Shown here piece by piece: positions 15,877-23,670 of a stretch of DNA of 44,462 bases (its first letter is position 1; the number at the start of each line of letters is the position of its first letter). The DNA is from CAKSQL01 sp045606465 (lineage in GTDB: Bacteria > Bacillota > Clostridia > UBA1381), in the NCBI GenBank assembly GCA_045606465.1, contig JAZURZ010000087.1, positions 1-44,462 of the forward strand, read 5' to 3'. Under the pieces are notes generated by a model that worked only from the letters and a program-made list of their open reading frames with translations, made no database searches and was not told the origin of the DNA. The position numbers and the translations under genes are program-made.

Positions 15877-15937
15877 GTATTTTACAAAAAAATTAATAAC
15901 TTATTTACTTTTTTAATGTATATTTTTTCTTAAAACT

Positions 15938-15966
15938 ATTATATAATAAAACAAAATATAAGTCAA
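15938..15966 (-). promoter_or_regulatory. Distal promoter of the M50-scpAB-ytfIJ operon
   Basis: TTGACT (15961-15966) and TATAAT (15938-15943) on the minus strand with a 17-base spacer. It is the better -35 match of the two and would give a leader of about 130 bases. Confidence 0.65.
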
Positions 15967-16012
15967 CAAATGTGTCTTATTTTAGAGAAAATGGCAAAAA
16001 ACAACTTTTTGC

Positions 16013-16041
16013 TTTACAAATTAACAAATATGTATTATACT
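16013..16041 (+). promoter_or_regulatory. Promoter of nagB, with a leader of about 210 bases
   Basis: TTTACA (16013-16018) and TATACT (16036-16041) on the plus strand are 17 bases apart, five of six matches each. Transcription would start near 16048. The leader to the nagB ATG is about 210 bases, very AT-rich, with short inverted repeats (for example TGTAA/TTACA near 16075-16092), but I recognise no riboswitch class in it. Confidence 0.6.
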
Positions 16042-16258
16042 TAAGTTCAGAAATCAAATTATGCTTTTTGTAAATTCAAGCTTACATTTTTTGAAAAATT
16101 TTTTTCTTATTTATCTTTTTTCAAAATAAAAAATTAGTATTTTTGTCAGCTTGCGGTTGCGCAAAATTCAAACTATAGTTGGTTGATATCTCGCATATAA
16201 TTAATTATAATTATTATGCTAAATATAAATAAATATTTAAAAACAGGAGTGATTTATA

Positions 16259-16978
16259 ATGAGACTTATAAAATGCAAAAACCCCGATGAGGTTTCAAAA
16301 GAGGCTGCAAAAATTATTGCAGGTCAGATGGCACTAAAGCCCGATTCTACAATAGGCTTTGCCACAGGCTCAACACCGGTAGGCACATACAAAATACTCA
16401 TAGATATGTATAAAAATGGCGAATTGGATTTTTCAAAAATTACTGCTTTCAACCTTGATGAGTATTATCCTATTGAACACAAAAACGACCAGAGCTATTA
16501 CTATTTCATGAGAGATAATCTTTTCTCACATGTAAATATTGACCCTGAAAACTGCCATATTCCAAATGGAGAGGCAAAGGATGCAGATGCAGAATGTGCC
16601 GAATATGACAAGCTCATCCAAGAAAAAGGAGGAATTGACCTTCAGATTCTTGGAATAGGTCAAAATGGTCACATTGGCTTTAATGAGCCTGACGAAAATC
16701 TTTTCTGTGCTACACACAAAACAAAGCTTACCGACAACACAATAGAGGCAAATTCACGTTTCTTCGCAACCAAGGAAGAGGTTCCTACACACGCTCTTAC
16801 AATGGGTATCGGAGAAATTATGAAGGCACGCAGAATCATCCTTCTTGCTACAGGCAAAAACAAGCAGCAGGCAGTTAAAGCACTTTTGAATGACTATCTT
16901 AACACAAATGTTCCTGCAACTATGTTAAAGCTTCATTCAGATGTGGTTTTAATCTGCGACGAAGATGCTCTTAGCTGA
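16259..16978 (+). CDS. nagB: Glucosamine-6-phosphate deaminase
   Basis: NagB converts glucosamine 6-phosphate to fructose 6-phosphate and ammonia, feeding amino sugars into glycolysis. The 239-residue length matches the Bacillus-type enzyme. Motifs include TIGFATGSTPVGTYKIL near residue 32, the active-site FNLDEYYP with its catalytic Asp near 65, and LGIGQNGHIGFNEP near 130 with the catalytic His and Glu. AGGAGTGA lies six bases before the ATG. It stands alone, flanked by its own promoter and terminator; nagA is not in the window. Confidence 0.96.
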   Translation: MRLIKCKNPDEVSKEAAKIIAGQMALKPDSTIGFATGSTPVGTYKILIDMYKNGELDFSKITAFNLDEYYPIEHKNDQSYYYFMRDNLFSHVNIDPENCHIPNGEAKDADAECAEYDKLIQEKGGIDLQILGIGQNGHIGFNEPDENLFCATHKTKLTDNTIEANSRFFATKEEVPTHALTMGIGEIMKARRIILLATGKNKQQAVKALLNDYLNTNVPATMLKLHSDVVLICDEDALS

Positions 16979-16996
16979 TTTTAATTATATGACAAT

Positions 16997-17042
16997 AAAA
17001 ATCCTTAGGGTTGCTTTTATAAAGTAACCTTAAGGATTTTTT
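16997..17042 (+). terminator. Terminator downstream of nagB
   Basis: AAAAATCCTTA and TTAAGGATTTTT form the outer stem around a GGTTGCTTT/AAAGTAACC inner stem, ending in a T run. The A run on the other side could also serve the converging ppx/gppA gene. Confidence 0.9.
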
Positions 17043-17057
17043 AATGCATCTTTGAAG

Positions 17058-17969
17058 CTATTCACGTCTTTTTCTCATAGTTTCTGCAAAATATCCGTCA
17101 CGCACGCTGCAAGGAAGAACATATGCTCCCTCAACTTCCAGCAATTTGCAAATAGTTTTAAGTATAACAATTCCTGTCACAACAGTATCGGCACGATTTT
17201 TCACAATATCGTAAAAAAGCTCATACATACGCTGAGGCTCAGCGTCTATGCTGTTACACAGTTTTTCCATTTTTTCCACACTCAAAAAATTACTATTATC
17301 AGAAAAATTGTTAAGTCTGTTATTTAATTTAAGTGCCGCCTTTGCAGAGCCACCCATGACATACAAATATCTTGTTCCGAAAATGTTTTTTGCATCTGAA
17401 AGCTCATTTTTAACATAGAACTCTATTTTTTTTCTTTCCTCACGTGTGGGTATAACGCCACTTACAAGCTTATCATTAATTCTTCCTGTCCCTATTCTAT
17501 AAGACTCTGAAAAAAGCAGGCGATTATACTCAAATTGAACCAGCTGACCGCTTCCTCCCCCTAAGTCAAGACCTATTGCACTATGTTCAGGGATATTGGA
17601 ACGCATTGCGACAAAATCGCACCTTGCTTCCTCTTCACCGCTTAAGACATTTATTTTAATATCAGTCGCCTCTGACACAAATTCTTTTACGCTCTCGATA
17701 TTTTCCAAATCTCTCATAGCCGAAGTTGCAAAACAATCTATCTGCTTGCAGCCTGATTTTTTAAGAACATATTTTAGCTTGTTCAATACCACCACAAGTC
17801 TGCTTATTCCATTTTCGGTAAGCTTTCCTGCAACAGTTTCTCTCATAATATAAGACCTGACAAGCTTGTCCTCTACCTTTATTGCCTTATATTCATCTGT
17901 CTGATAAACCACTCCGCGAATAGTATTTGAGCCAATATCTATAACACCATATCGCACATTAATTTCCAT
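17058..17969 (-). CDS. Ppx/GppA phosphatase family protein
   Basis: The 303-residue protein has the actin-like ATPase fold of exopolyphosphatases and guanosine pentaphosphatases: GVIDIGSNTIRGVVY at the start, ATSAMRD near residue 85, the segment LSGEEEARCDF near 110 and GLDLGGGSGQL near 130. It lacks the C-terminal HD-like domain of longer Ppx proteins, so it is the short type. It may cleave terminal phosphate from polyphosphate or pppGpp; the sequence does not decide. ATG 17969 is the likely start, with AAAGG only two bases upstream, so a GTG 12 bases further in is possible. It follows the his operon, probably separated from it by a hairpin. Confidence 0.82.
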   Translation of the reverse strand: MEINVRYGVIDIGSNTIRGVVYQTDEYKAIKVEDKLVRSYIMRETVAGKLTENGISRLVVVLNKLKYVLKKSGCKQIDCFATSAMRDLENIESVKEFVSEATDIKINVLSGEEEARCDFVAMRSNIPEHSAIGLDLGGGSGQLVQFEYNRLLFSESYRIGTGRINDKLVSGVIPTREERKKIEFYVKNELSDAKNIFGTRYLYVMGGSAKAALKLNNRLNNFSDNSNFLSVEKMEKLCNSIDAEPQRMYELFYDIVKNRADTVVTGIVILKTICKLLEVEGAYVLPCSVRDGYFAETMRKRRE

Positions 17970-18008
17970 TGCCTTTCTGCCCATACATAACAAATTAAAA
18001 GCTTTAAA

Positions 18009-18036
18009 GCTCTTTGCCTACAGGCAAACAAAGAGC
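18009..18036 (-). terminator. Hairpin after hisIE, probable his-operon terminator
   Basis: GCTCTTTG and CAAAGAGC form an eight-pair stem, 40 bases past the hisIE stop. The following minus-strand sequence (TTTAAAGCTTTT) is only a weak T run, so read-through into the Ppx/GppA gene is likely. Confidence 0.5.
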
Positions 18037-18075
18037 ACATGCTGACACTTTTTATAAAAAGATTAATATTAAAAA

Positions 18076-18690
18076 TTATCTTCTTTTTTCCAGCTCTTCA
18101 AATATGTCATTCCATGTCATGTCATTATCGGCAAGCATGACAGTAAGGTGATACATAAGGTCTGCTACCTCGTAGGATATTTCTTTTTTGTCACGATTTT
18201 TTCCTGCAATTACAACCTCTGCAGCTTCTTCTCCCACCTTTTTTAAAATCTTGTCTTCGCCCTTGTCAAAAAGATAATTTGTATAACTTCCCTCCTGAGG
18301 ATTTTTTCTTCTGTCCTCGGCTACTGCCATAAGACGTGATAAAATATCATCACTTGAAATCTCCTCTTTTACTTCAATAAGATCTCCTCCGTCAAACTTT
18401 CTGAAAAAGCAAGTCCCGTGTCCGGTGTGACACGCAGGACCTGCAGGTTCAACTAAAACCAAAAGACAATCCTCGTCACAATCCACTCTTATTTCCTTGA
18501 CATACATATAATTTCCCGATGTTGCACCCTTTACCCAGGTTTCTCCTCTTGAGCGTGACCAGAAAACTGCTCTGCCGCTTTCAACAGTTCTTTTAATGGT
18601 TTCGTCATTCATGTAAGCCACCATAAGAACTTCCTTTGTGGATGCACTTTGTATAACTGCAGGAATTAATCCATTTTCATCAAATTTCAC
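18076..18690 (-). CDS. hisIE: Bifunctional phosphoribosyl-AMP cyclohydrolase / phosphoribosyl-ATP pyrophosphohydrolase
   Basis: This fused protein does steps two and three of histidine synthesis. The HisI half (about residues 1-108) shows SGRAVFWSRSRGETWVKGATSG and metal-binding DCDEDCLL and HTGHGTCF. The HisE half (about 118-204) shows SYTNYLFDKGEDKILKKVGEEAAE and YEVADLMYHLTVML. Length is normal for the fusion. I prefer GTG 18690, eight bases after AAGGGG, over TTG 18696, which is too close to that ribosome binding site. Last gene of the visible his operon, 18 bases after hisA. Confidence 0.93.
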   Translation of the reverse strand: MKFDENGLIPAVIQSASTKEVLMVAYMNDETIKRTVESGRAVFWSRSRGETWVKGATSGNYMYVKEIRVDCDEDCLLVLVEPAGPACHTGHGTCFFRKFDGGDLIEVKEEISSDDILSRLMAVAEDRRKNPQEGSYTNYLFDKGEDKILKKVGEEAAEVVIAGKNRDKKEISYEVADLMYHLTVMLADNDMTWNDIFEELEKRR

Positions 18691-18708
18691 TTTCAAAACC
18701 CCTTTTTA

Positions 18709-19422
18709 TTATTTTACTATTTCTATTGCCTCTGCAAGACTTACAGTTTTATCATATAGCGCTCTGCCTATTATAACACCTTCAACTCCTGTAGGTGAAA
18801 GACTTTTTATGTGTTCTATATTTCCTATTCCGCCCGATGCTATAACATCGGCATTTATTTGTGATGCCATTTCACTCATTGCTTTGACATTGGGGCCTTT
18901 TAGGGTTCCATCGGTTGCTATATCGGTATAGACAAATGCACCTACCCCCAACGCAACCATTTTTTTTGCAAAATCCACTGCCGTAAAATCACTTACCTCT
19001 TCCCAACCCTCAATGGCAACCATGGAATTTTTTGCGTCAATTCCCACAACAATTTTGTCACCATATTTGTCTGTCGCACGCTTTATAAATTCCTCGTCCC
19101 TTACCGCCGAGGTTCCTATAATAACCCTTGCTATTCCGCAAGAGAACTTTTCCTCAATATCTTTCATGGTGCGTATTCCGCCGCCCGTCTGAACAGGAAT
19201 ATTTAAATTTTTACAAATTCTTGTAATAATCTGTGCATTTACTCCATGCCCTTTTAATGCTCCGTCAAGATCTACTACATGAAGATACTCTCCGCCCTCT
19301 TTTTCCCATTTTTTCGCCATTTCGACCGGGTCATCACCATAAACTGTGACATCAGAAAAACGCCCCTTATAAAGTCTTACGCATTTTCCATCCTTTATGT
19401 CTATAGCCGGATATATTCTCAT
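18709..19422 (-). CDS. hisA: ProFAR isomerase HisA
   Basis: HisA isomerises ProFAR to PRFAR in histidine synthesis. The 237-residue TIM barrel begins YPAIDIKDGKCVRLYKG with the catalytic Asp at position 8. It carries VVDLDGALKG near residue 48, the phosphate-binding QTGGGIRT near 78, the catalytic Asp in YTDIATDGTLKGPN near 128 and ASGGIGN near 170. AAGGAA precedes the ATG. Fourth enzyme step, between hisG and hisIE. Confidence 0.94.
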   Translation of the reverse strand: MRIYPAIDIKDGKCVRLYKGRFSDVTVYGDDPVEMAKKWEKEGGEYLHVVDLDGALKGHGVNAQIITRICKNLNIPVQTGGGIRTMKDIEEKFSCGIARVIIGTSAVRDEEFIKRATDKYGDKIVVGIDAKNSMVAIEGWEEVSDFTAVDFAKKMVALGVGAFVYTDIATDGTLKGPNVKAMSEMASQINADVIASGGIGNIEHIKSLSPTGVEGVIIGRALYDKTVSLAEAIEIVK

Positions 19423-19445
19423 TTGTCAAATTCCTTCCTATGCTT

Positions 19446-20102
19446 TTACTCTTTACTATCTATTCTTTTTTTAAAGCTTTCAACTATGTTCATTATCCTC
19501 TCGGTATGCATTTTCATGCTCACCTTATTAACCACAAACCAAGCCGACAAAGGACATATGTCACACAAAACCTCTAAGCCATTTTCTGCAAGAGTTTTTC
19601 CGCTCTCTACAATATCCACAATAACATCTGACAATCCCACAATAGGTGCAAGCTCTACCGAGCCATTAAGCTTAATAAGCTCAATAGTCTGTCCCTTTTC
19701 ATTTTGAAAGAAATTTTTTGCAATCTTGGGATATTTTGAGGCAACCTTTAAATTGTTTATTAAAAACAAATTCTCTTTTAGCTCAGGCTTTCCGCAAACT
19801 GCCATTTTGCAGGCGCCAAAGCCCAGATTTATCATTTCATAAAGGTTTCTATTCTCCTCAAGCAGAGTATCCTTTCCCACTATTCCTATATCTGCCGCGC
19901 CATATTCCACATATGTAGGAACATCGGACGCTTTTACCAAAATAAATTTCATTTTATTTTTTTCGTCGGTGAATATGAGTTTCCTTGATTTTTCCTTCAT
20001 TTGGGAACAATCCATCCCCATATCCAAAAACAAATCAACGGAAAGCTCGGCAAGCCTGCCCTTTGCAAGAGCAACTGTTAAATATTCCATTTTAATTTCC
20101 AT
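19446..20102 (-). CDS. hisG: ATP phosphoribosyltransferase, short form
   Basis: HisG catalyses the first step of histidine synthesis, joining ATP and PRPP. At 218 residues it is the short form (HisGS), which lacks the C-terminal regulatory domain and needs HisZ; hisZ is directly upstream, as expected. Motifs are LTVALAKGRLAE near the start, EYGAADIGIVGKDTLLE near residue 65 and the PRPP-site region VGLSDVIVDIVESGKTLAENGL near 155-176. Two ATGs are possible, 20102 and 20090 (the fifth codon); AAAGG lies two bases before the first and 14 before the second, so the choice is unsettled. Confidence 0.94.
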   Translation of the reverse strand: MEIKMEYLTVALAKGRLAELSVDLFLDMGMDCSQMKEKSRKLIFTDEKNKMKFILVKASDVPTYVEYGAADIGIVGKDTLLEENRNLYEMINLGFGACKMAVCGKPELKENLFLINNLKVASKYPKIAKNFFQNEKGQTIELIKLNGSVELAPIVGLSDVIVDIVESGKTLAENGLEVLCDICPLSAWFVVNKVSMKMHTERIMNIVESFKKRIDSKE

Positions 20103-20159
20103 AGCCTTTCTTTCTGCATTTTTTATCTTATACAGTCAAATACTTTTATTTTTAAATAA

Positions 20160-21512
20160 TCAATGACAATGCTCGCAATCGCATCCCTCATGGTGATGAT
20201 GCTCATGAGAGCAGGAGCAATCCTCCTCATAATCCTCGTCATAATACTCTAAAAATTCATCAATCGTTGTCTGGGTTATTTCATTCTTCTTAAATTCCTT
20301 AATCTGCATTTTTCCGTCCGAAAAAACCCTTATCATACATTCTGCTCCGCTTTTTTTTGCATATTCCTCTGCTTCTATATAGTTTCCCTCTCCTGCATAT
20401 CCCTCTGTCATGCAACCGCTTATTCTTAAAGAAGAAGAAAGCTCATAAGCAAGAGCGTCGGCACCATCTTCGGCAAAAACAAGGGTCCTTGGAATATATT
20501 CATCCCTTCCTGACATACCCTCGGTGCGCATAACACTTAAAATATTGTTTACTCCAAAAGCAATTCCTACAGCACCTAAATCTCTTCCAAATTTCTTTAC
20601 AAGATTATCATATCTTCCGCCTGCACAAATAGGAAATCCTATCCCACGTGTATAGCACTTAAAAATCGAGCCGGTGTAGTAATCTATACTGCTTAACATT
20701 CCCAAATCTATAGAAATAAACTTTTCAAAACCATAGCTTGACAAAATTTCATATATTTTTCTTATATTTTCAAGCGCATTTTTAGAGGTTTTATTAAGCC
20801 CCTCCACATCTGCCTTTTTTAAGATTTCCATTCCGCCGAAAAGATAAGGAAGCTCAATCATAAGCTCTTTAATTTTTTCATCAATGTCAAGTTTCTCGGT
20901 AAGCTCCTTTATTCCAAATTTATCTTTACAATCAATTCTTTCTCTAAGTGCCTCCACTGCATCATGGTCAAGACCTGCCTGCTCGGTAAGACCATTGAAA
21001 AATGCAACCTGACCTATTTCCATATGAAATTCTTTAATTCCTATCGCAATTAAAGCCTCAATTGCAGCTGCTATTACCTCGGCGTCTGCCTTAGGAGAGC
21101 TTTCTCCTATCAATTCAATTCCCGTCTGAGTAAATTCACGCTGTCTTGCACCATAGGTTCTTTCGGCACGAAAAACGCTTCCTGTATAACAAAATCTCAA
21201 AGGGAGCTCCTTTCCCTCATTTTTTGTAGCCGCCATTCTTGCAATAGAGGTTGTTATTTCAGGACGAAGAGAAAGAATTCTTCCCTGTTCGTCAAAAAAT
21301 TTAAACATGCTCTCTTGTTCCAGACCCCTTGATATTTGTCCATTGCCATCTGAATAAACATCATAATATTCAAACATTGGAGTTTCTACTTCACTATATC
21401 CAAAGGATGCAAAAACCGACCAAAGAATATTCTCAACCTCTCTTTTTTTAGAACACTCCTCGGGCATTATGTCGCTCATGCCCAATGGTGTGTGTATTTT
21501 CCAATCCGTCAT
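20160..21512 (-). CDS. hisZ: ATP phosphoribosyltransferase regulatory subunit with Cys/His-rich tail
   Basis: HisZ is a histidyl-tRNA synthetase-like protein without aminoacylation activity that pairs with short HisG and mediates feedback by histidine. The core shows TPLGMSDIMPEE, LRPEITTSIARMAAT, FRAERTYGARQREFTQTGIELIG and GGRYDNLVKKFG. Pairing with HisGS favours HisZ over HisS. The 450-residue length is above the usual size. After an acidic stretch (EYYDEDYEED), the last 19 residues are CSCSHEHHHHEGCDCEHCH, with five Cys and seven His, a clear metal-binding composition that I do not know from HisZ. AAAGGAG precedes the ATG, and two promoters lie upstream. First gene of hisZ-hisG-hisA-hisIE. 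Confidence 0.88.
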   Translation of the reverse strand: MTDWKIHTPLGMSDIMPEECSKKREVENILWSVFASFGYSEVETPMFEYYDVYSDGNGQISRGLEQESMFKFFDEQGRILSLRPEITTSIARMAATKNEGKELPLRFCYTGSVFRAERTYGARQREFTQTGIELIGESSPKADAEVIAAAIEALIAIGIKEFHMEIGQVAFFNGLTEQAGLDHDAVEALRERIDCKDKFGIKELTEKLDIDEKIKELMIELPYLFGGMEILKKADVEGLNKTSKNALENIRKIYEILSSYGFEKFISIDLGMLSSIDYYTGSIFKCYTRGIGFPICAGGRYDNLVKKFGRDLGAVGIAFGVNNILSVMRTEGMSGRDEYIPRTLVFAEDGADALAYELSSSLRISGCMTEGYAGEGNYIEAEEYAKKSGAECMIRVFSDGKMQIKEFKKNEITQTTIDEFLEYYDEDYEEDCSCSHEHHHHEGCDCEHCH

Positions 21513-21553
21513 TATTATTCTCCTTTACTTTATTGCACTAAAGCATTAAAGCT

Positions 21554-21582
21554 ATTTTACACTATAATCATAACTTTGTCAA
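21554..21582 (-). promoter_or_regulatory. Proximal his-operon promoter
   Basis: TTGACA (21577-21582) and TAAAAT (21554-21559) on the minus strand, 17 bases apart. Predicted start near 21547, about 35 bases before the hisZ ATG, leaving no room for a T-box or leader-peptide attenuator. Confidence 0.75.
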
Positions 21583-21587
21583 GAACT

Positions 21588-21616
21588 ATTATATACTTTT
21601 TTTAAAAACCTGTCAA
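21588..21616 (-). promoter_or_regulatory. Distal his-operon promoter, perfect consensus
   Basis: TTGACA (21611-21616) and TATAAT (21588-21593) on the minus strand, 17 bases apart. It lies 34 bases upstream of the proximal promoter, whose -35 hexamer covers its start site. Confidence 0.75.
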
Positions 21617-21692
21617 CATTAGTAAACTTTCTTTATCGCAAATCGGGAATAATTCAAGCGCCTGTCACAATTTTTTAGTAATTTTGAGCACC

Positions 21693-21734
21693 AAAAAATG
21701 TGTTGCATCATATTTATGATGCAACACATTTTTA
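21693..21734 (-). terminator. Terminator immediately after purC
   Basis: AAAAATGTGTTGCATCATA and its exact complement TATGATGCAACACATTTTT form a 19-pair stem with a two-base loop. It starts right at the purC TGA. It is symmetric and so can act on both strands. Confidence 0.92.
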
Positions 21735-22418
21735 TCATCTATTTAAGATAAGCTTTGTAAGCTCAACCGGTTCAACAATTTTTCCGTCTTTATATACTCT
21801 CATATTGCCCGATGCGATTTCGTCAATAAGAATAACTTCGTCATTATTATATCCGAACTCAAACTTGATATCCCACAAATCAAGACCAATTGATTTTAAA
21901 TCATCAGCAACAATTTTTGTGATTTTCAAGGTTTGCTCCTTCATGCTTTCAAACATTGCGGGTGTCATAACTCCCAATGCGGCAAGTCCCTCTCCTGTTA
22001 CTAAAGGGTCACCTTTTTCGTCATTTTTAAAGGTACATTCAACATATCCACCCTCAAGTACGGTGCCATCTTCCATATACTCACCATATCTTCTTATAAA
22101 GCTTCCGGTAGCAACAAGGCGGCAGATAACCTCAAGACCATGACCAAACACCGTTGCAGGGAGAACCTCCATTGTAGCGTCATCAATATTTGCACTTACA
22201 TAATGAGTCTTTATTCCTGCTTTTTTAAGAAGCTCAAAATAGTGAATTGAGGTTTCCAGATTAGCTTTACCAATACCCTCAATTGTAAGACCTACAGTGT
22301 TTTCACCCGGGTCAAAAACTCCGTCTTTTCCAGTGCAATCATCCTTAAACTTAAGCATTACATTACCATTGTCAAGAGAATACACATCTTTTGTTTTTCC
22401 TTCATAAATCTTCTTCAT
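21735..22418 (-). CDS. purC: SAICAR synthase (phosphoribosylaminoimidazole-succinocarboxamide synthase)
   Basis: PurC joins CAIR and aspartate using ATP in purine synthesis. The 227-residue protein begins KKIYEGKTKDVYSLDNGNVM, has MLKFKDDCTGKDGV, the segment VICRLVATGSFIRRYG near 105 and DEIASGNMRVYKDG near the C-terminus. Length is close to the family norm (about 235). ATG 22418 has AAAGGAGTGG seven bases upstream; a longer in-frame opening to 22454 crosses the probable promoter. It stands alone here: other pur genes are not in the window. Confidence 0.95.
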   Translation of the reverse strand: MKKIYEGKTKDVYSLDNGNVMLKFKDDCTGKDGVFDPGENTVGLTIEGIGKANLETSIHYFELLKKAGIKTHYVSANIDDATMEVLPATVFGHGLEVICRLVATGSFIRRYGEYMEDGTVLEGGYVECTFKNDEKGDPLVTGEGLAALGVMTPAMFESMKEQTLKITKIVADDLKSIGLDLWDIKFEFGYNNDEVILIDEIASGNMRVYKDGKIVEPVELTKLILNR

Positions 22419-22454
22419 ACTGCCACTCCTTTGTTTTATGTTTTTACAACACAC

Positions 22455-22463
22455 ATTTTATCA
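22455..22463 (-). promoter_or_regulatory. Candidate extended -10 promoter of purC
   Basis: The minus strand reads TGATAAAAT, an extended -10 (TG, one base, TAAAAT), with a start near 22448 and a leader of about 30 bases. No good -35 hexamer is visible. The rest of the 22419-22622 gap is very AT-rich with no other recognisable element. Confidence 0.4.
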
Positions 22464-22622
22464 CAAAATTTGTTCTATGTATAGATTTTTTTTAAAATTT
22501 TTTTATTTTTTGTGATATTATCAATATATGACTTAACATATAAATTTACTTTTATCATATTTCACAATTTTTTGTTTAAACAACTCTCCCTAAATTTTAT
22601 TTCTAAAAATATGAGCATAAAT

Positions 22623-23639
22623 TTAAATTTCCATAACTGTACCACAAGCAATAGCTTCCTCTGCTTTTAAAGCTGCTTTAAAGCTTGCAAAAACTCCATC
22701 AATATCAGGATTGGGCTGTTCATTATTTTCAATCATTCTCACAAGACAATCAAATTGTATGTCGGTAGGCTTTCTCTCCGACATTAAATTTATGTTGTTG
22801 TATTTTTTGTCTTTGAGAGAATAATATTCAATTAAGTCGCCCTCCTCCTGATGCATTTCCCTGTCCTTTTGATAAATAATACGAATACTTCCCAATGGAC
22901 CTACAAATTCCTTCATATTATCTGATGATATAGTCTTAGTCCAACCTGCCTCATAAAAACCAACCGAGCCATCTGCCAGCTTTACAGTAACAATTTCATA
23001 ATTATTTTTATCTTTGGGAACATCTTCATCAGTTCGCATACCAACACCCGAGACCGAAACAATTTCCGAACCTGTAAACCAACGCATAATATCCAGATAA
23101 TGTACTCCGCAATCCACAATCGGCGATGTTTCGCTTATAAGTTTCAAATATCTCTCCCAATTCAAAGTATGATGATTCTGACACATTCTCATAATAATGG
23201 GGTGTCCTATGGCTCCCTCATGGATCATTTTTGCAACCATATTGTAAGTATGATTATGTCTTAGTATATGCCCCACAAGCACTTTTATTTCGGGGTTTTC
23301 CTTCACAAGTCTCACAAATTTTTCCCCGTCTTCTATGTTAGTGGCAATTGGTTTTTCGCATATGATATGCTTTTTATGTTTAATACAAAGTTCTGCCAGC
23401 TCCAGATGACTTGACGGATATGTTGCAATAATTACAATATCTACGTCATCACGGCTTATGCACTTTTCTGCATCAGTTTCAATATTAAGTGCATTATATT
23501 TTTTAGCAAATGTCCGTGCCTTTTCCTCATCACGGTCACATACGCAGGTTATGCACACATTTTCCTTAAAATATATATGTTCAATATGAACCTCGCCCAT
23601 CTGACCGCACCCAATTACCGCTACACGATAAATTTTCAT
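22623..23639 (-). CDS. Gfo/Idh/MocA family oxidoreductase
   Basis: A 338-residue NAD(P)-dependent dehydrogenase. The Rossmann motif GCGQMGEVH is at residues 9-17, the family's EKP motif in IICEKPIATNIEDG near residue 95, and the C-terminal domain carries the H-Y-x-D-x-x segment DCGVHYLDIMRWFTG near 180. Members oxidise or reduce sugars, inositol and related compounds; the substrate is not readable. ATG 23639 has GGAGGAAGAG upstream; the longer in-frame opening overlaps the preceding gene. It begins 31 bases after the TIM-barrel gene and probably acts with it on the same sugar. Confidence 0.9.
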   Translation of the reverse strand: MKIYRVAVIGCGQMGEVHIEHIYFKENVCITCVCDRDEEKARTFAKKYNALNIETDAEKCISRDDVDIVIIATYPSSHLELAELCIKHKKHIICEKPIATNIEDGEKFVRLVKENPEIKVLVGHILRHNHTYNMVAKMIHEGAIGHPIIMRMCQNHHTLNWERYLKLISETSPIVDCGVHYLDIMRWFTGSEIVSVSGVGMRTDEDVPKDKNNYEIVTVKLADGSVGFYEAGWTKTISSDNMKEFVGPLGSIRIIYQKDREMHQEEGDLIEYYSLKDKKYNNINLMSERKPTDIQFDCLVRMIENNEQPNPDIDGVFASFKAALKAEEAIACGTVMEI

Positions 23640-23670
23640 ATTCTCTTCCTCCGTATCAGTGTAATGATGC

